Part shown: positions 11,085 to 22,110 of the stretch, in pieces | Layout of the letters: each line of letters begins with the position of its first letter | Position numbering within the stretch: the stretch's first letter is position 1 | Origin: Branchinecta lynchi | Taxonomy: Eukaryota; Arthropoda; Branchiopoda; Anostraca; Branchinectidae | Direction: 5' to 3' | Assembly: GCA_023053575.1 (NCBI GenBank) | Contig: JAKZAP010000014.1 | Coordinates: 19,990,938-20,054,937, forward strand | DNA: 64,000 bases | Notes under the pieces: model-generated | Database searches by the model: none | Told to the model about the DNA's origin: nothing | Seen by the model: only the letters and a program-made list of their open reading frames with translations | Program-made: the position numbers and the translations under genes

Positions 11085-12085
11085 TATTCCTATTCGTGAT
11101 GACCTATGACATCGCACAAATGTCCGTCTGTTCGTCTGTCTGTAAGCACGATAACTCTCGAAGAGAATGATGTATGTTGACGAAACTTGGCGTGAGGATT
11201 CTTTGTGTCAAGGGTAAGGTCAACTTCGTAGATAGGCTCTGTAGCTCTACATTTAGGGTGAGGGTGGGGTTTCAGATTAAGGGGCAAACAAATATTTTTT
11301 TTAAAGCTATTGAGATAGTTGATTTAGGGGTTAGGAGACATGCTGAATCCGAATATGAAAGTTATTTTCTTGCCGGACAAGTAGTTCACCCGGAATCTGG
11401 TGAAAACCGGACACAAAACTTGTCGACCTTTTTTGGCTATAGCGGTCCTACCCCTTTATTCTCAAATGATTATAGCTCTGCGCCCATTTAGGTCTGTGGG
11501 TTAAATTAAGGGGCGGACATAATATTTGTTAATAGCTATTGCGATAGGCGATTTAGGGGTAAGAAGACATGCTGAACATGGATGAATTTTTTTTTCGCCG
11601 GACAAATAGTTGCCCGGAATCCAGCCAAAATCGGAAGGTTTGTTAAAAGTAGATGTTTTATCTAACGATGATTAGATGTCCGAGTAAGGGGTAAGAAGAC
11701 ATGTTGAATCCGTAAGTGACAATCATTTTTCACTCGGAAATATAGTTCGTCCGAAACCCGGCAAAAACCGGAAAATTGTTAAAAGTAAAAGTCTTTTGAA
11801 GTTGATTAGAGGTTCGATGTAGAGGTAAGGAGCACTGGTGAATTCGTTTTTAAGCTTTAGTTTTTTGCCGGACAAATAGTTTGCCTGGAATCTGGCCAAA
11901 AATTTGGAAGAAGTAAGGCAGGAAGTTTTGATCAATTTCGTCAAAGTAGATATGACGCAGAAGGGTTAACACAAATGCTTAATCTGAACTTGGTTCATGT
12001 TTAAGGAGTAGCCTAAGGCGTAAGACCGATTTGTCTGGATCAAATATTAAATTTTTGGGATTCGATCGAAACTTTCGGTCTGTTT
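11085..12085 (-). repeat. R1 element, reverse orientation
   Basis: Runs from the R1 3' zone (CGTCTGTCTGTAAGCACG, AACTCTCGAAG) through several internal units carrying CCGGACAA(A/G)TAGTT and GGAATCCGGC, to the inverted R1 5' end (TTTTTGGGATTCGATCGAAA). Internal units repeat about every 125-135 bp. The terminal palindrome at the left end is missing. Confidence 0.8.
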
Positions 12086-12336
12086 CAACTTCATGACAAA
12101 AGTGCCACAAATCCTGCCGGAAAATCTTGGTCGTGTGTTCGCACTTTAACAGTACTTCATTCACGGTAGCCCATTTCATTTCGTTTTCAGTTATGTCTGT
12201 CCAAAGCAAAGCTGCGCTCGGCACCATCTGGATTTAAATAGAGAGGGAATGTAAAAACTGATGTAAACTATTGACAGACTACTTAACCTTTTTAATAATC
12301 AACCATAACCTAGAAATGGGTTTTTATTATTAAGTT

Positions 12337-12720
12337 TTGATGTGTATACAAAATAGAAAAGTAATAAAATGTCTTGAATGTGAATCACATAAACTCAAAA
12401 GACTCGCTCCCCTATCCATGGGCGTAGATCCATCGCTGGAATTGCGAAGCTTCGGCAAGGCACCCTTCGATTCCTATAAGAAACAAAAGATTAAAGCTAA
12501 AAATGATGATTTTCTGTATGAATTGGGTTTCCAACTACAGGGGTTTAGAAGTCAAGGCCGGGGTCACAACACCTTAGGATTCAACGCCTTAGCTGCTCGA
12601 CCGTCGATTACCAAAGGAAAGGGTACCTCTTTCTTCGCCTGGGTCTACGTTTCTAGTAAGTCCCAGCGGCGTTACGCTCCGAAATGTTTGTTTTGGGAGG
12701 GAATCAATATACTTTACTGA
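12337..12720 (+). CDS. unrecognised open reading frame, doubtful
   Basis: A 127-codon frame of balanced composition, with no motif I recognise. It contains GFQLQGFRSQGRGHNTLG and ends just after a GTAAGT that could be a splice donor (12657), so it might be part of an exon or decayed transposon coding sequence. It lies between two R1 blocks. Chance remains the simplest explanation. Confidence 0.15.
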   Translation: MMCIQNRKVIKCLECESHKLKRLAPLSMGVDPSLELRSFGKAPFDSYKKQKIKAKNDDFLYELGFQLQGFRSQGRGHNTLGFNALAARPSITKGKGTSFFAWVYVSSKSQRRYAPKCLFWEGINILY

Positions 12721-12869
12721 CTTGCTGGTAATTTTTACAGTTGTTTACCAACTCAATTTACCGTTAGTAAAACCAATGCATTTACAGTGAGGGAACGAAT
12801 AATATATATTGCACTGCCGGAGGCATAAGTTCAGTAAGAAAGCAACAGAGAGTAATTAAAAAAAAAAAA

Positions 12870-13357
12870 AGTAGTTCGCCGGATTCCGGGAGAACTACTT
12901 GTCCGTGGACAAAATGGTTTTCACCATCGTCTTCAACATGTCTTCCTACCCCTAAATCAAACATCTAATCAACTTCAAATAAAACTTTTACTTTTAACAA
13001 ACTTTCCGGTTTTGGCCGGATTGCGGGCGAATTACTTGTCCGATGAAAAAATGGTTTTCACCATCGTGTTCAGCATTTCTTCTTACTCCATAGTCGACTA
13101 TCAAATTAGCCGTTTCAAAATATTTTGTTTGCCCCTTAATTTGAACCCACTCCCCCACCCCTGAATGTAGGGCTACAAAGCCCATCTACAAACTCGACTG
13201 GTCCGGCGACCCAACGAATCCTCACACCATGTTTCATCAACATATCTCATTCCCTTCGAGAGTTATCGTGCTTACAGACGGACGGATGGACAGACGGACA
13301 ATTTTTGCGATGTCATCGGTATCCCTCCACTTACGTTTTGGGATCCCAAAAATCAAG
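12870..13357 (+). repeat. R1 fragment, 3' half
   Basis: Two internal units (CGGATTCCGGGAGAACTACT; GGCCGGATTGCGGGCGAATT), then CCACCCCTGAATGTAG, the CAGACGGACGGATGGACAGA stretch, and the terminal palindrome TTTTGGGATCCCAAAA (13338-13353). Confidence 0.85.
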
Positions 13358-13516
13358 GTCTTTTCTCTGATACCTTCCTCTATTTGGAACTATTTTTCCA
13401 TATCCGACACCAATGGAATCGTGAACAGCCGAAACAGCATTATCGCAGATTTTTTTTAGAGACTGTGCTATAATCATGCCAAGCCATTTTACGGTAGGGG
13501 ATAGGGAGTTTTTCAA
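13337..13516 (-). pseudogene. LINE reverse transcriptase fragment (C-terminal part)
   Basis: On the minus strand the frame reads SLKKICDNAVSAVH and then GYGKIVPNRGRYQRKDL. This lines up with the segment GYSKIVSNRSKYNRKAL in the long LINE at 33330-35578. Only about 60 residues remain, wedged between two R1 termini. Confidence 0.55.
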
Positions 13517-13619
13517 TTTGAAAAGAAATACCGGAATCTTTTTGGCTGTTGAATTTAAGATACTGAAATTTAGAAATTTTTAACAGAAAGGCGAATTTGA
13601 GAGAGACCCTGAAAAATGT

Positions 13620-14455
13620 TTTTGGGATCCCAAAACGCAAGTGGAGGGATACGTATGACATCGTAAAAGTTGTCCGTCTGTCCGTCCGTCTGTTAGCACG
13701 ATAACTCTAGAAGGGGTTGAGATATTTTGATCAAATTTGGCATGAGGACTATTTAGGTCAAAATACAGGTGAAGTTCGAAGATGGGCTATGTAGCTCTAT
13801 ATTTAGGAGTGGGTGAGGGGTTTGAAATTAAGGGAAACAAAAAATGTTTTTGAAAAGCTAATAAAATAGTCGAATTAGGTGTAAGGAGACATGTTGAATC
13901 CGAATATGAAATTTATTTTCTCGCCGGTCACAGATAGTTCACCCAGAATCCGGCGAAAACCGAAAACTAGAAGTTCAATCTGAAGTTGATTAGAGGTTCG
14001 ATGTAGGGGCAAGAAGACATGCTGAATTCGTTTTTGAATTTTAGTTTTTGCCAGAAAAGTAGTTTGTCCGGAATCCGGCAGAAACCGGAAGTTTGGCAGA
14101 AGTAAGGAAGGAACGAGATACGACGTATGCTATGGGGTAAACCGTACGCTGAATCCATATCTGAATATTTGACAGCGCAAAATGGATATATGAATTATTC
14201 AAAGTCAGCTTGGGCTCAAGGAAAGGATATATGAATGTATCTGAACTTCGTGAAATTCAGCTGGCGTATCCATTTTGCACTGTCGAGTACAAATTTGGTC
14301 TTCTTCGATTGTTACCATTGGCTTTAATCTGTTTCTTAATTTTATAAGTAAAAATGTTAAAGTAGTCTGTTGAAAACCGAATATTTACAAGACCGAATTG
14401 TTTGGAGAAAATATTAAAACTTTGGGATCCCATCGAAAGCTTTGGTCTTGTTATG
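13620..14455 (-). repeat. R1 element, reverse orientation, both ends present
   Basis: Begins with the palindrome TTTTGGGATCCCAAAA (13621 on), the GTCCGTCTGTCCGTCCGTCT stretch, and two or three internal units, and closes with GGGATCCCATCGAAAGC then TTTGGTCTTGTT, the inverted 5' end. A second mosaic insert at 14160-14300 carries TTTGACAGCGCAAAATGG and its inverted partner. Confidence 0.85.
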
Positions 14456-14694
14456 TTAGATTCTAACCCACTTTTATCGTTTTCTTAGATTCTAACCCAC
14501 TTAAATCGCCTAGGTGTTGAATTTCAATATTATCCAAGCAATACAAGGTTCACTACAACTTTTTGATTTTATTCACCATAACGACTCTACGCTGATTTTT
14601 GCATTCTCTTTCTTTGACTCTTTTTTTAGCCAGATCAGGAAGTTGTTTACCTTGGTCATGCACCTCGAGAGCAAGACAAACTTATAAATCCTGG

Positions 14695-14776
14695 CGACCT
14701 TTCGCCACGGAGACGTTTCGCCACGGGGACGTTTTGACATGGGGACGTTTTGCCACGGGGACGTTTCGTCGGTACG
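14695..14776 (+). repeat. minisatellite, about 17-bp unit
   Basis: Five imperfect copies of GCCACGGGGACGTTTT in a row. Coding frames crossing it on either strand are by-products. Confidence 0.85.
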
Positions 14777-16153
14777 CCGTAGGTTTAGCAGGAATCTCAG
14801 ATATTTGTTGAATGTCGACCGGAACAAATGGTTATTTTTACACAAGGAATTACAGCAAAAATATTGTATGTACAAAAATCGCGTACAAAAGGCAGTGCAA
14901 CACTACCAAGTCCAGGTCGTTTATACCTCAAAAGTTTGGCACAATTTTGCTGTAGCCAATTGGGTTCCTTCCGCTGATCTGATTGGCTAATAAACCTTCC
15001 GCATATATTGTGCAGTCATTATTACGAGCCATCTTATCTATCTTCTCTGTTACGAGAAAAGTAGCCTACTTCCAACATTCAGAGAGGGTTTTGGTGGAGC
15101 AACAGGAGCGTTGACGTTTAATGGCCTTTTCGGCAGAGGAAAATAACACCATAGAGTAGCGCCAAGACTTGAAAAAAATTACACACACTCGAACAGCAGC
15201 AACACTAGCACCACTAGTGATAGTGAACGTCCCCACTGAAACTCAATCGGTCGGGCACCAGCGCTGGCTCTTAATAACTCCATTTTCTGAGCAGAGCAAC
15301 CTCCCCAGTTTCCTAGATGTGTGCAGACGGCATCTTAGCTACACTAGAAATTTCTAAACCCGCAAGTTTGACTCGTTTTAAATTCCGCAAGCGTAGTGGG
15401 AGGCGCCAGGAGTATGGCATGTTTACAAAGCCAGGAAAGCATAGGTCTTGACGCTACTGCACTAGTATTATTTTTCTCTGCTTGCCGGATAGGCCAATCT
15501 CATCTAGGGAGTGTTTTTTTGTTTTAGCACAACATTTTTTAAATGCCGCGTAGTATCTTTCGCCAGGTGACTACGCTTCCACTTACCCTCGGTGACGCCA
15601 ACGGTCTTATCAATCTTAAATTTTAAAAGTGTGATCACGCGTGACCGGCCTATCTATTTAGCGTCACCTACACTTTCCTCTATCTCTCTCAGGCGAGCGA
15701 CGTTTGTTTCAGGGCCCACGAAGGATATGTTAATAAGCAGGACGGTGTCGACATTAGTCAGATAAGTAACATTGATTCCCTGAAAAAAAGTTGCGAAGGC
15801 TTTCCAAGCCATTAAGAAATTGCGCGTTTGTACTGAGATTCAAATTTTCCGCGTCACAGTAGAATTTTGCGCTGCGAGGACGGCCGGATGTATTCTAAAC
15901 GTTAAATCTTTTAAAGAATGTGGCCTGATTTTTCGACCTGAAAAATAACAGTTTATGGTTTTTGGTCCAAAACCCCTTAGTCTTTAAGATATCTGGAAAT
16001 CCCTTACGGCCCAACTTTGTCATTAACGAGGGCTCTAATAGTAAAAGATGTGGAGTCGCGTATTTCTTAGGGATCTTGCAATCTTGCAAAGATTTTTAAC
16101 ACTGTTGCTCTTCCACAGGTTTTGCTTGCATCTTCTTTTTAACCTTTTTAACG
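14777..16153. other. unassigned intergenic stretch
   Basis: About 1.4 kb between the convergent genes with no clear repeat, coding motif or RNA gene that I could identify. Confidence 0.4.
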
Positions 16154-16545
16154 TTGACGAATTTATCTAGTATTAAAACTACTTTTTTTAATTTTGGGAA
16201 ATTCTTATGCCGGTTTCCGAAATACCGATCCAGTTCTTTTATGATGGAAAATTATGGTTTAAAAAACCCCATTGATATTTTGAAAAAGAAACTAGAAACA
16301 TTTTGTTTCAAAAATGTATTCCATAAAGCACACTTTGTCCGATGCGTTGCGTTGATTGTATTTTCGTTAAAGTGTTAGGTAGTCTTCATTTAGGATAATG
16401 TAGGCTAATTGTTTTTTAAATGACGTAGAGTTTTTACGAAAGTACATGGTTTAGTTATTAGTCTGTAGACCGATTATGTGAATTTTCTTATATTTTTCTA
16501 CTCGCCAGCTTTGGCGGATACAAATAAATGAATGAATGAAAAATA
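16154..16545 (+). pseudogene. LINE C-terminal fragment and 3' end
   Basis: The frame reads FGKFLCRFPKYRSS and then LKNPIDILKKKLETF. It aligns by eye with FSKFIPRFPISFSN and VKDPALILRKKMTNF in the fragment at 53216, so both are the same LINE C-terminal region. The 3' end at 16540 closes in AATG repeats (AAATGAATGAATG). Confidence 0.65.
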
Positions 16546-16641
16546 GTGACGAATAAAAAAAATCCCTTGACACAATCCAAGTAATGCACTGTGTTCAGTT
16601 AAATGAAACAAAAGTAATTTGGCTTTTCAGTTAAACTTTAA

Positions 16642-16711
16642 TTATATCAAATTCTCCTGCAATATCAACTGCACAGAACAGTTTAGCTCCGAGGAGTTGC
16701 ATACTTCCAAA
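16642..16711 (-). CDS. heme peroxidase, candidate terminal exon (tenth)
   Basis: Exon nine ends in phase 2. An AG at 16713-16712 on the minus strand would admit one base completing His, then LEVCNSSELNCSVQLIL and six more codons to TAA (16644-16642). In this family the domain ends with a cysteine a few residues after the conserved LPFG region, followed by a short Leu-Asn tail, which this matches loosely. Against it: the polypyrimidine tract is weak. An ATTAAA lies right after the stop. The true last exon might instead be further left. Confidence 0.4.
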
Positions 16712-16817
16712 CTGCCACATTCTTTTACCCCAGAATCCAGTCTAAGGGCTTGGGCGTAAAGAGCTACCGAACTACTCTCTGTTTCATATCAAGCGATCAA
16801 GCACTAAGCCAGACAGT

Positions 16818-17106
16818 CAGTGTTGCCACATGTCGCACGATAGTGTGAATTGTCACTATATTTTGTTGTGTCACTCTTGTCGTACGTAGGACATAAAAAT
16901 CACTCTATTTCAGAAAATGACCAAATGTGTCATTTTGCAGCACGGATTCAGACCAGAACTGACCTTTTTTAAGTTTTTTTCATGAAAGTAAAATTAAGAT
17001 GTGTCTTTTTAATAGAGGCGATTCCGACCAAAAGTGAACATTTCATGAAAATAAATTTCACTCCCAATTCACTCTCTGTTTTGGGCCCAAAGTCACACTT
17101 TTAATG
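16818..17106 (+). mobile_element. hAT-like MITE with 8-bp target duplication
   Basis: Starts CAGTGTTGCCAC and is flanked by CAGACAGT on both sides (16810-16817 and 17107-17114). The sequence is the reverse complement of most of 43078-43378. Its right terminal repeat is worn or shortened. It lies in the peroxidase intron and its duplication ends 13 bp from the exon-nine splice donor region. Confidence 0.75.
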
Positions 17107-17133
17107 CAGACAGTATGCAAGAACTTTACTTAC

Positions 17134-17242
17134 TGTCCGAATGGGAGACGGAATGCCAATGGCTGCACATGTGTTAGAGTTCCATCCGAGTTGTCGCAGA
17201 GAATTCGTGACAGACTCACCTTCCTCAGTTCGTTCATCTGAG
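17134..17242 (-). CDS. heme peroxidase exon nine
   Basis: Acceptor CATTTAG, donor GTAAGT (17133-17128). It completes the Ala codon split from exon eight, then reads QMNELRKVSLSRILCDNSDG and ends QPLAFRLPFG in phase 2 (35 codons, visible residues about 549-583). This is the conserved C-terminal block of animal heme peroxidases, where ELRK.SL.RI.CDN is nearly invariant. The exon is intact. Together with the other eight exons it completes the catalytic domain apart from a short tail. Confidence 0.95.
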
Positions 17243-17502
17243 CTAAATGAAAAAAGGGAATGTGTTTAGTGGATGCATTCTTAACCAAGAGTGCGAGGAA
17301 ATAACAAGTCGAAGTGAGAGGGTGTCATTTGGGTATAAGAAGTATTTTGTTTCTGAAGGTCAAAAAGCTAGAGTCAGCGATTTGTCTGTTCAGGTTGGCA
17401 GGGATGCATTTTCTTGGTATTTATCAGCACACCAATATCGGGCACACCAAACCGCGAATGGTTACTTAAACGACTGGTGTTATAATAAGTAATCTGAAAG
17501 GC

Positions 17503-17580
17503 AAAACTGCTTGAGCACAATTTGAACCCACGATCTTCGGCTAACACAGCCAGCGCTCTACCACTAACACTGCAGAACTG
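17503..17580 (-). other. tRNA-like sequence, possible SINE head
   Basis: On the minus strand GTTAGTGGTAGAGCGCTGG resembles a tRNA A box and GGGTTCAAATTG a B box, about 35-40 bp apart as in a tRNA. The anticodon stem-loop is irregular (no clear U33), so a working tRNA gene is unlikely. A tRNA-derived SINE is more plausible. It lies in the intron between exons eight and nine. Confidence 0.4.
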
Positions 17581-18245
17581 GGAAGAAGTACTGCAGTGTA
17601 ACGAAGTGAATTACAAAGTTGAAATGTTTCACTCCAAACTGACAGAAATCTAGTGAAGCAAATGTTTGCTGATCCCAAATCCATCAGTGCGATGGACACG
17701 CCAGCGGGCAGGCTTCGAACAAGTGAAATGTAACACGGAGCATTACCGCCGCTCGGCACTACCGTTAATGGCTAGAAGAATTTTTTAGTGCTTATTTATG
17801 TTCTTTTTTCTTATACAAACCTTTCCGTGTCTCACTGCCGGTTGTTTTCATTAAACCCGTCTCTCTCTCTCTGCATCTACAGACTTTGAACACATTTCAG
17901 AAGCCACTGCGATTGTCAGATAGAAAGCGGGATCAACAACACTCTTGTCTTCAGCTCACTACTACGGATCCATTTCGAGGGCGTCTTTCCTATCAAATTA
18001 AATCCTAGGTTTTCTTTGCTTTTCTCACCGAGGACCTGCCACGCGGGCCCTGGACTGTCTACCAGGCCCCGATACTTGAGCTCTAGACTTCTAAATTCAA
18101 CTCAAATCTACTTTTGGTTAATCTGTGACGATAAAAGTCTCTTGTCTACCATTCCATTTCCACCTTACAGCTAGCGGTTTAGACGCTCATCGCACTACAA
18201 GATGTAAAAGATCCGCCGTTTCGACTCTAATAACGCGCGACTTAC

Positions 18246-18444
18246 CAGGACTAAATGAATGGGGCTGCCCACCAACATCCATGAAGAACCTATCGCCAAG
18301 CCGCAGGCGAGCAAACTGATCGCCAACAATGCAAGTGAAAATGGGTCCAAGTAGGGCTCCGGGTGCAGCGATTTCTGCAATCCCACCGATGAAAAGATCA
18401 ATATCGTCCACACTGCTGTAAACGCGTCGTAGCGCAGCAACCAT
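18246..18444 (-). CDS. heme peroxidase exon eight
   Basis: Acceptor TATTTTTAG, donor GTAAGT. The 66 codons plus one base read MVAALRRVYSSVDDIDLFIG, then ALLGPIFTCIVGDQFARLR and GDRFF (visible residues about 482-547). VDD.DLF.G, GP.F.C.. .QF..LR.GDRF are family-defining blocks of the animal heme peroxidase fold. The internal ATG is not a start: the preceding bases form an acceptor and exon seven joins in phase. The exon ends in phase 1 and joins exon nine across a 1.0-kb intron. Confidence 0.96.
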
Positions 18445-19497
18445 CTAAAAATAAAGAACATATTTATTTAGATGATCAGGCGAAGAAAATCTATCGCTTT
18501 TACACATACCATCCGGGTAACTTGAAGTGGGTTCCGGATAAGGCTCCTCCGGCAAAATACCCCGACATACCCCCCCCCCCGCTTGCTTGACCCAAAACCC
18601 TCACACAGTGTTAATGAAAAGCAGTCTATTTTTATAAAGAGTTATATATTGTGAAGGTCCGAAAGCCGCCATCACGCATTTAAATTTAACTCCGTTTTCT
18701 TGGAAAATCATTAAGCGCTCGCACTAAGGTTATGGGATTAGGCAAGTATCTTGTAATAGGGTTGATTGCCACCCGCATGAAGGACTAAGATTTCGATTTC
18801 CCGATATCGCTCTGTCGTTCCGGGCCCAACCTTGCGATGTTTGCGTTGTCCGAATACCCGAATCCTTCTGCATGCGTCACTTCTCATACTTCTCTGGGGT
18901 AGGACAAAAACTCTGGCGAAAACTGGTCTTTCGTCTCAACCCCCCTAAAATAAGCAACTGATGACAAGTCACGACTCGTTTTATGAAAGCACCACTCATC
19001 ACGTTTCTTATCGCGTTCTTCCATATTTGAGAGCTGTCAAGTCTTCCCGTCAATCGCTAATTCCTTCTGGCCTGCCTTTCTTAAAACAGCACGCAGGTTT
19101 ACACTCGAAGAGTGGAATCCTGCTATTCGTTGTCTAGCCCATACTCGGCAGCGGAAAGTTTAACACAAGAATGTCCACTTTGGATGCTGTCTGCAAGTAG
19201 CATACAGCATTTCCATAATTACCTCTTCAGTGTTATAGAAGTAACTTTGCAAACCATGTTTAGTGTAAGTAACTTTGCAAACCATGTTTAGTGTTATAGT
19301 TTACAGAATCTCAGAACACAAATTTTCTGCACCATTAAATGCTACAAATAAAATTAAAAGAATGATAATTATTTAAAGTAGGAAATAAATTATAATTATA
19401 ATTTAGTGTAAGAGTAAAGTGTAGGTGACGTATAGAGATAATAAATTTGAGTTGTGATGATAAAGAAAGTTGCGTCACTGAGAGGAGTGGAGGTGGG

Positions 19498-19542
<45 letters not shown>

Positions 19543-19675
19543 TTGTCAAGAGTGGTGTCTGTTGACTACACATCCCTGTGCTGAATGCTGCCAGACTTCC
19601 GACATAGCATGCAAACAACAGACAATTGCAGCCCTGTGAGGATCTTTTATTCCCGTTCTATAGTCCAAAACTTAC
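18445..19675. other. peroxidase intron with A38 run
   Basis: Intron between exons seven and eight. It contains a short direct duplication of AAGTAACTTTGCAAACCATG near 19229-19290 and an uninterrupted run of 38 A at 19501-19538, which could be the tail of an unrecognised retroposed sequence. Nothing else was identified. Confidence 0.6.
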
Positions 19676-19846
19676 CGACGCGGTCATGGTCCCGATGAGA
19701 TCATCAAAGGTCAGGGCAGCGTTCACGCCACAGATGGTCCTATATGCATTATAACCAGGTAGGCCATGGTCACGACCTCGCTGAATGTTCAGGGATACCA
19801 GGTCCAAACCGTGCTGTTGCCTTCCTCTGAATAGCTTATTTGTAAC
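19676..19846 (-). CDS. heme peroxidase exon seven
   Basis: Acceptor TTACTAG, donor GTAAGT after TCG. The 57 codons in phase 0 on both sides read [36 protein letters not shown] and LTFDDL (visible residues about 425-481). The stretch [14 protein letters not shown] is the best known signature of animal heme peroxidases and holds the Asn that contacts the proximal His. The preceding intron, to exon six, is 19.3 kb and carries most of the mobile elements in the window, yet the reading frame is maintained. Confidence 0.97.
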
Positions 19847-19919
19847 CTAGTAAGAAAAATCAGTTTCAGGAACTTAGGTACTACTTCTAACCAAGTCCTA
19901 GTTTTGCACCTTACTTACA

Positions 19920-20535
19920 CTGTAAAAAGTTTGTCCGAGTAAGGATTAAAGTTAACTGCAGTATATGCTATAGTAGAGGTATGCTTATGTGAACATTTTT
20001 TTTAACTGTTCCACTACCTTGGCTTTCTTACTTGCATATAGAAAAGTAAAATGGAAAAGAAAAATAACAAACTTGATATCAGCAAACAGCCAACTATTTC
20101 AGGGTTATCCTGGCACAAACTTGAAGCAGAAATTCAATTAACTTTCTTTGATTTTGAATTTATTAAAAAAGTCCTTCCTCTTTTGAAGGTATCTGACGGT
20201 TCTGACAGCCATCTTCTCCATTGAAGGTGCGTCCGGCAAACTTTTCGAATTATAAAAAGCAAACCAGGTGTCAGCTGAGTCACTTTCATGAATGAATTAG
20301 CGAAACATTCAAAAAGCGACAAAAGCGTGAGTGATTATTACTGTTTTTTTTTAGGAAAAAATGCCTGGTTTGGGTTTTAGTTTTTTCATCGCCGATCGTT
20401 CACTGTCAGCAGACGTTCACATAAGCATACCTCTACTGTACTGGGATTAATCTTAAATCTACTGGGATATTAGAGGTAATTTAATCTCAGGAGAGACAAG
20501 ATTAATCCCAATAGCAAATACTGCAAGATTACGTG
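19920..20535. mobile_element. element with long inverted ends and an insert
   Basis: Near the left end, GTAGAGGTATGCTTATGTGAAC (22 bp, within 19970-20004) is the reverse complement of 20415-20443. Left GTTAACTGCAGTAT and right GCAAATACTGC reappear in the shorter element at 40515-40640, so these are copies of one family. The centre (20010-20400) is unrelated sequence. Confidence 0.55.
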
Positions 20536-20539
20536 CAAA

Positions 20540-20975
20540 CACGCCAGTGATCCTCAGGAAGAAGGAGTAAGCGTCTCGGTAACGACTCAAACTCAATTAC
20601 TGAACTCCTGTGTCAACCAATCACGGCGATCTTTGGGAGCAGATGTGACACCACTTCTGCCTTTCTTCAGCTAGGTACCCGGAAAGGCCTGAGATTTTGC
20701 ATAGGCAAGGAGAGATCGTCATCAAGAGACAAGAGTATTGCCGCCTCACCCGACGTCCGTGAGCTGCCGAACTCTGGTGTCACAGATGCCTGTACATTGC
20801 GCCAGCTCCTGGGCGAAATCCAGCCAGCAGTTGTCCCATCTTCTTCCGAAGCGGCGGAAACCGCCCACAGGCTCAAGGTCCTTTTCGACGGTTTCAAGCA
20901 ATTCTCGAGTTTTGACCGCCCGGTCTCCTGTACCAAGAGGGAAGGGGTTCTTCTACGAGAACTTGTTTGACTAGG
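20540..20975 (+). other. dispersed repeat followed by coding-like stretch
   Basis: 20555-20660 is an inverted copy of about 38675-38795 (shared words include CTCAGGAAGAAGGAG and TGTGTCAACCAATCA). From 20758 to 20970 the + strand reads a 70-codon open frame (GVTDACTLRQLLGEIQPAVV) that is more GC-rich than its surroundings, with broken frames before it. I do not recognise it; it could be transposon coding debris. Confidence 0.3.
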
Positions 20976-21343
20976 CGGTCATTTGGGTGCTGGAGGACAT
21001 GACCAGTTTCGCATCCGGACTGGTTTACAGAATAGTCATTGACATGTGCATGTTCACAAATGACCAATTATTAAAACGAATCTGGGAGACATCTAGAGTA
21101 ATTTTTAACACGGGAAGCATTGGATAGTTTGCCCCCTACGAGATGTCGCATTCCCGACGGAAGGCAGTGAAACAGGAGATCAGCGTCAGCACCTGCTCTA
21201 TTAAAGCCTCCAACGGTGCACGCGAAAGTTTTTTTCTTACGTACCTGTTTTTAGCTTGCTCGAACACCCCGACATCAAGCTGAAGGATGTGCTCTTTGAC
21301 GGTGCAAACCGGATACGATTTGAAGTTCCGTACTTTGGTGATA

Positions 21344-21447
21344 GATAGTCCTTCAGCAAAAGCTGACTGCGAATCATATTTGACGGTGCAAATCCGTTTT
21401 GCAACGTCAAATATGATTCGCAGTCAGCTTGGGCTGAAGGACTATCT
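21344..21447. repeat. imperfect hairpin, about 42-bp arms
   Basis: 21344-21385 pairs with 21405-21447 with three mismatches. Core words are GACTGCGAATCATATTTGAC and its complement. Related single arms occur near 10960, 14170-14290, 30580-30640, 37020 and 40905-40950, so this is a dispersed family. Confidence 0.7.
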
Positions 21448-21479
21448 GTACTCTTTGATTCGCTTTCTCTCCTAAGGAC

Positions 21480-22010
21480 ATACCCTCTGAGTGGTTGTAA
21501 TGCTCTTCGATCAGAACTATTATAATAATAATAATAACAATTTATTTGTGACCCACTGCACAAAAACAATGTGAAGATAGTGGAGTAAAGAAGAGAAATA
21601 AATAAATAAACAACTGAAGAAACACCAGTACAACTAGTACTGGACCTCTGAGTGGTTGTAATGCTCTTCGATCAGAACTGTTATAATAATAACAATGACA
21701 ATTTATTTGTGACCCACTGCACAAAAACAATGTGAAGATAGTGGAGTAAAGAAGAGAAATAAATAAATAAACAACTGAAGAAACACCAGTACAACTAGTA
21801 CTGGACCTCTGAGTGGTTGTAATGCTCTTCGATCAGAACTGTTATAATAATAACAATAACAATTTATTTGTGACCCACTGCACAAAAACAATGTGAAGAT
21901 AGTGGAGTAAAGAAGAGAAATAAATAAATAAACAACTGAAGAAACACCAGTACAACTAGTACCGGACCTCTGAGTGGTTGTAATGCTCTTCGATCAGAAC
22001 AGTATTCATT
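21480..22010 (-). repeat. 161-bp tandem array derived from a LINE 3' end
   Basis: Three and a part units of 161 bp, nearly identical. Each contains the reversed LINE 3' end seen at 35500-35700 (TTTATTTGTGACCCACTGCA) plus a unique linker (CCTCTGAGTGGTTGTAATGC). The array runs straight into the N gap, so its real length is unknown. Confidence 0.9.
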
Positions 22011-22110
22011 NNNNNNNNNNNNNNNNNNNNNNNNNNNNNNNNNNNNNNNNNNNNNNNNNNNNNNNNNNNNNNNNNNNNNNNNNNNNNNNNNNNNNNNNNN
22101 NNNNNNNNNN
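22011..22110. other. assembly gap (100 N)
   Basis: Exactly 100 N, a conventional placeholder for a gap of unknown size, at the edge of the 161-bp tandem array. Confidence 0.99.

Noticed and set aside
18187..18444. ATG of peroxidase exon eight as a gene start
   Set aside because: It directly follows a splice acceptor and the exon joins exons seven and nine in phase; likewise for the ATG at exon four.
19501..19538. A38 run as evidence of a processed pseudogene
   Set aside because: No coding or transcript-like sequence was recognised upstream and no flanking duplication; recorded only as a homopolymer.
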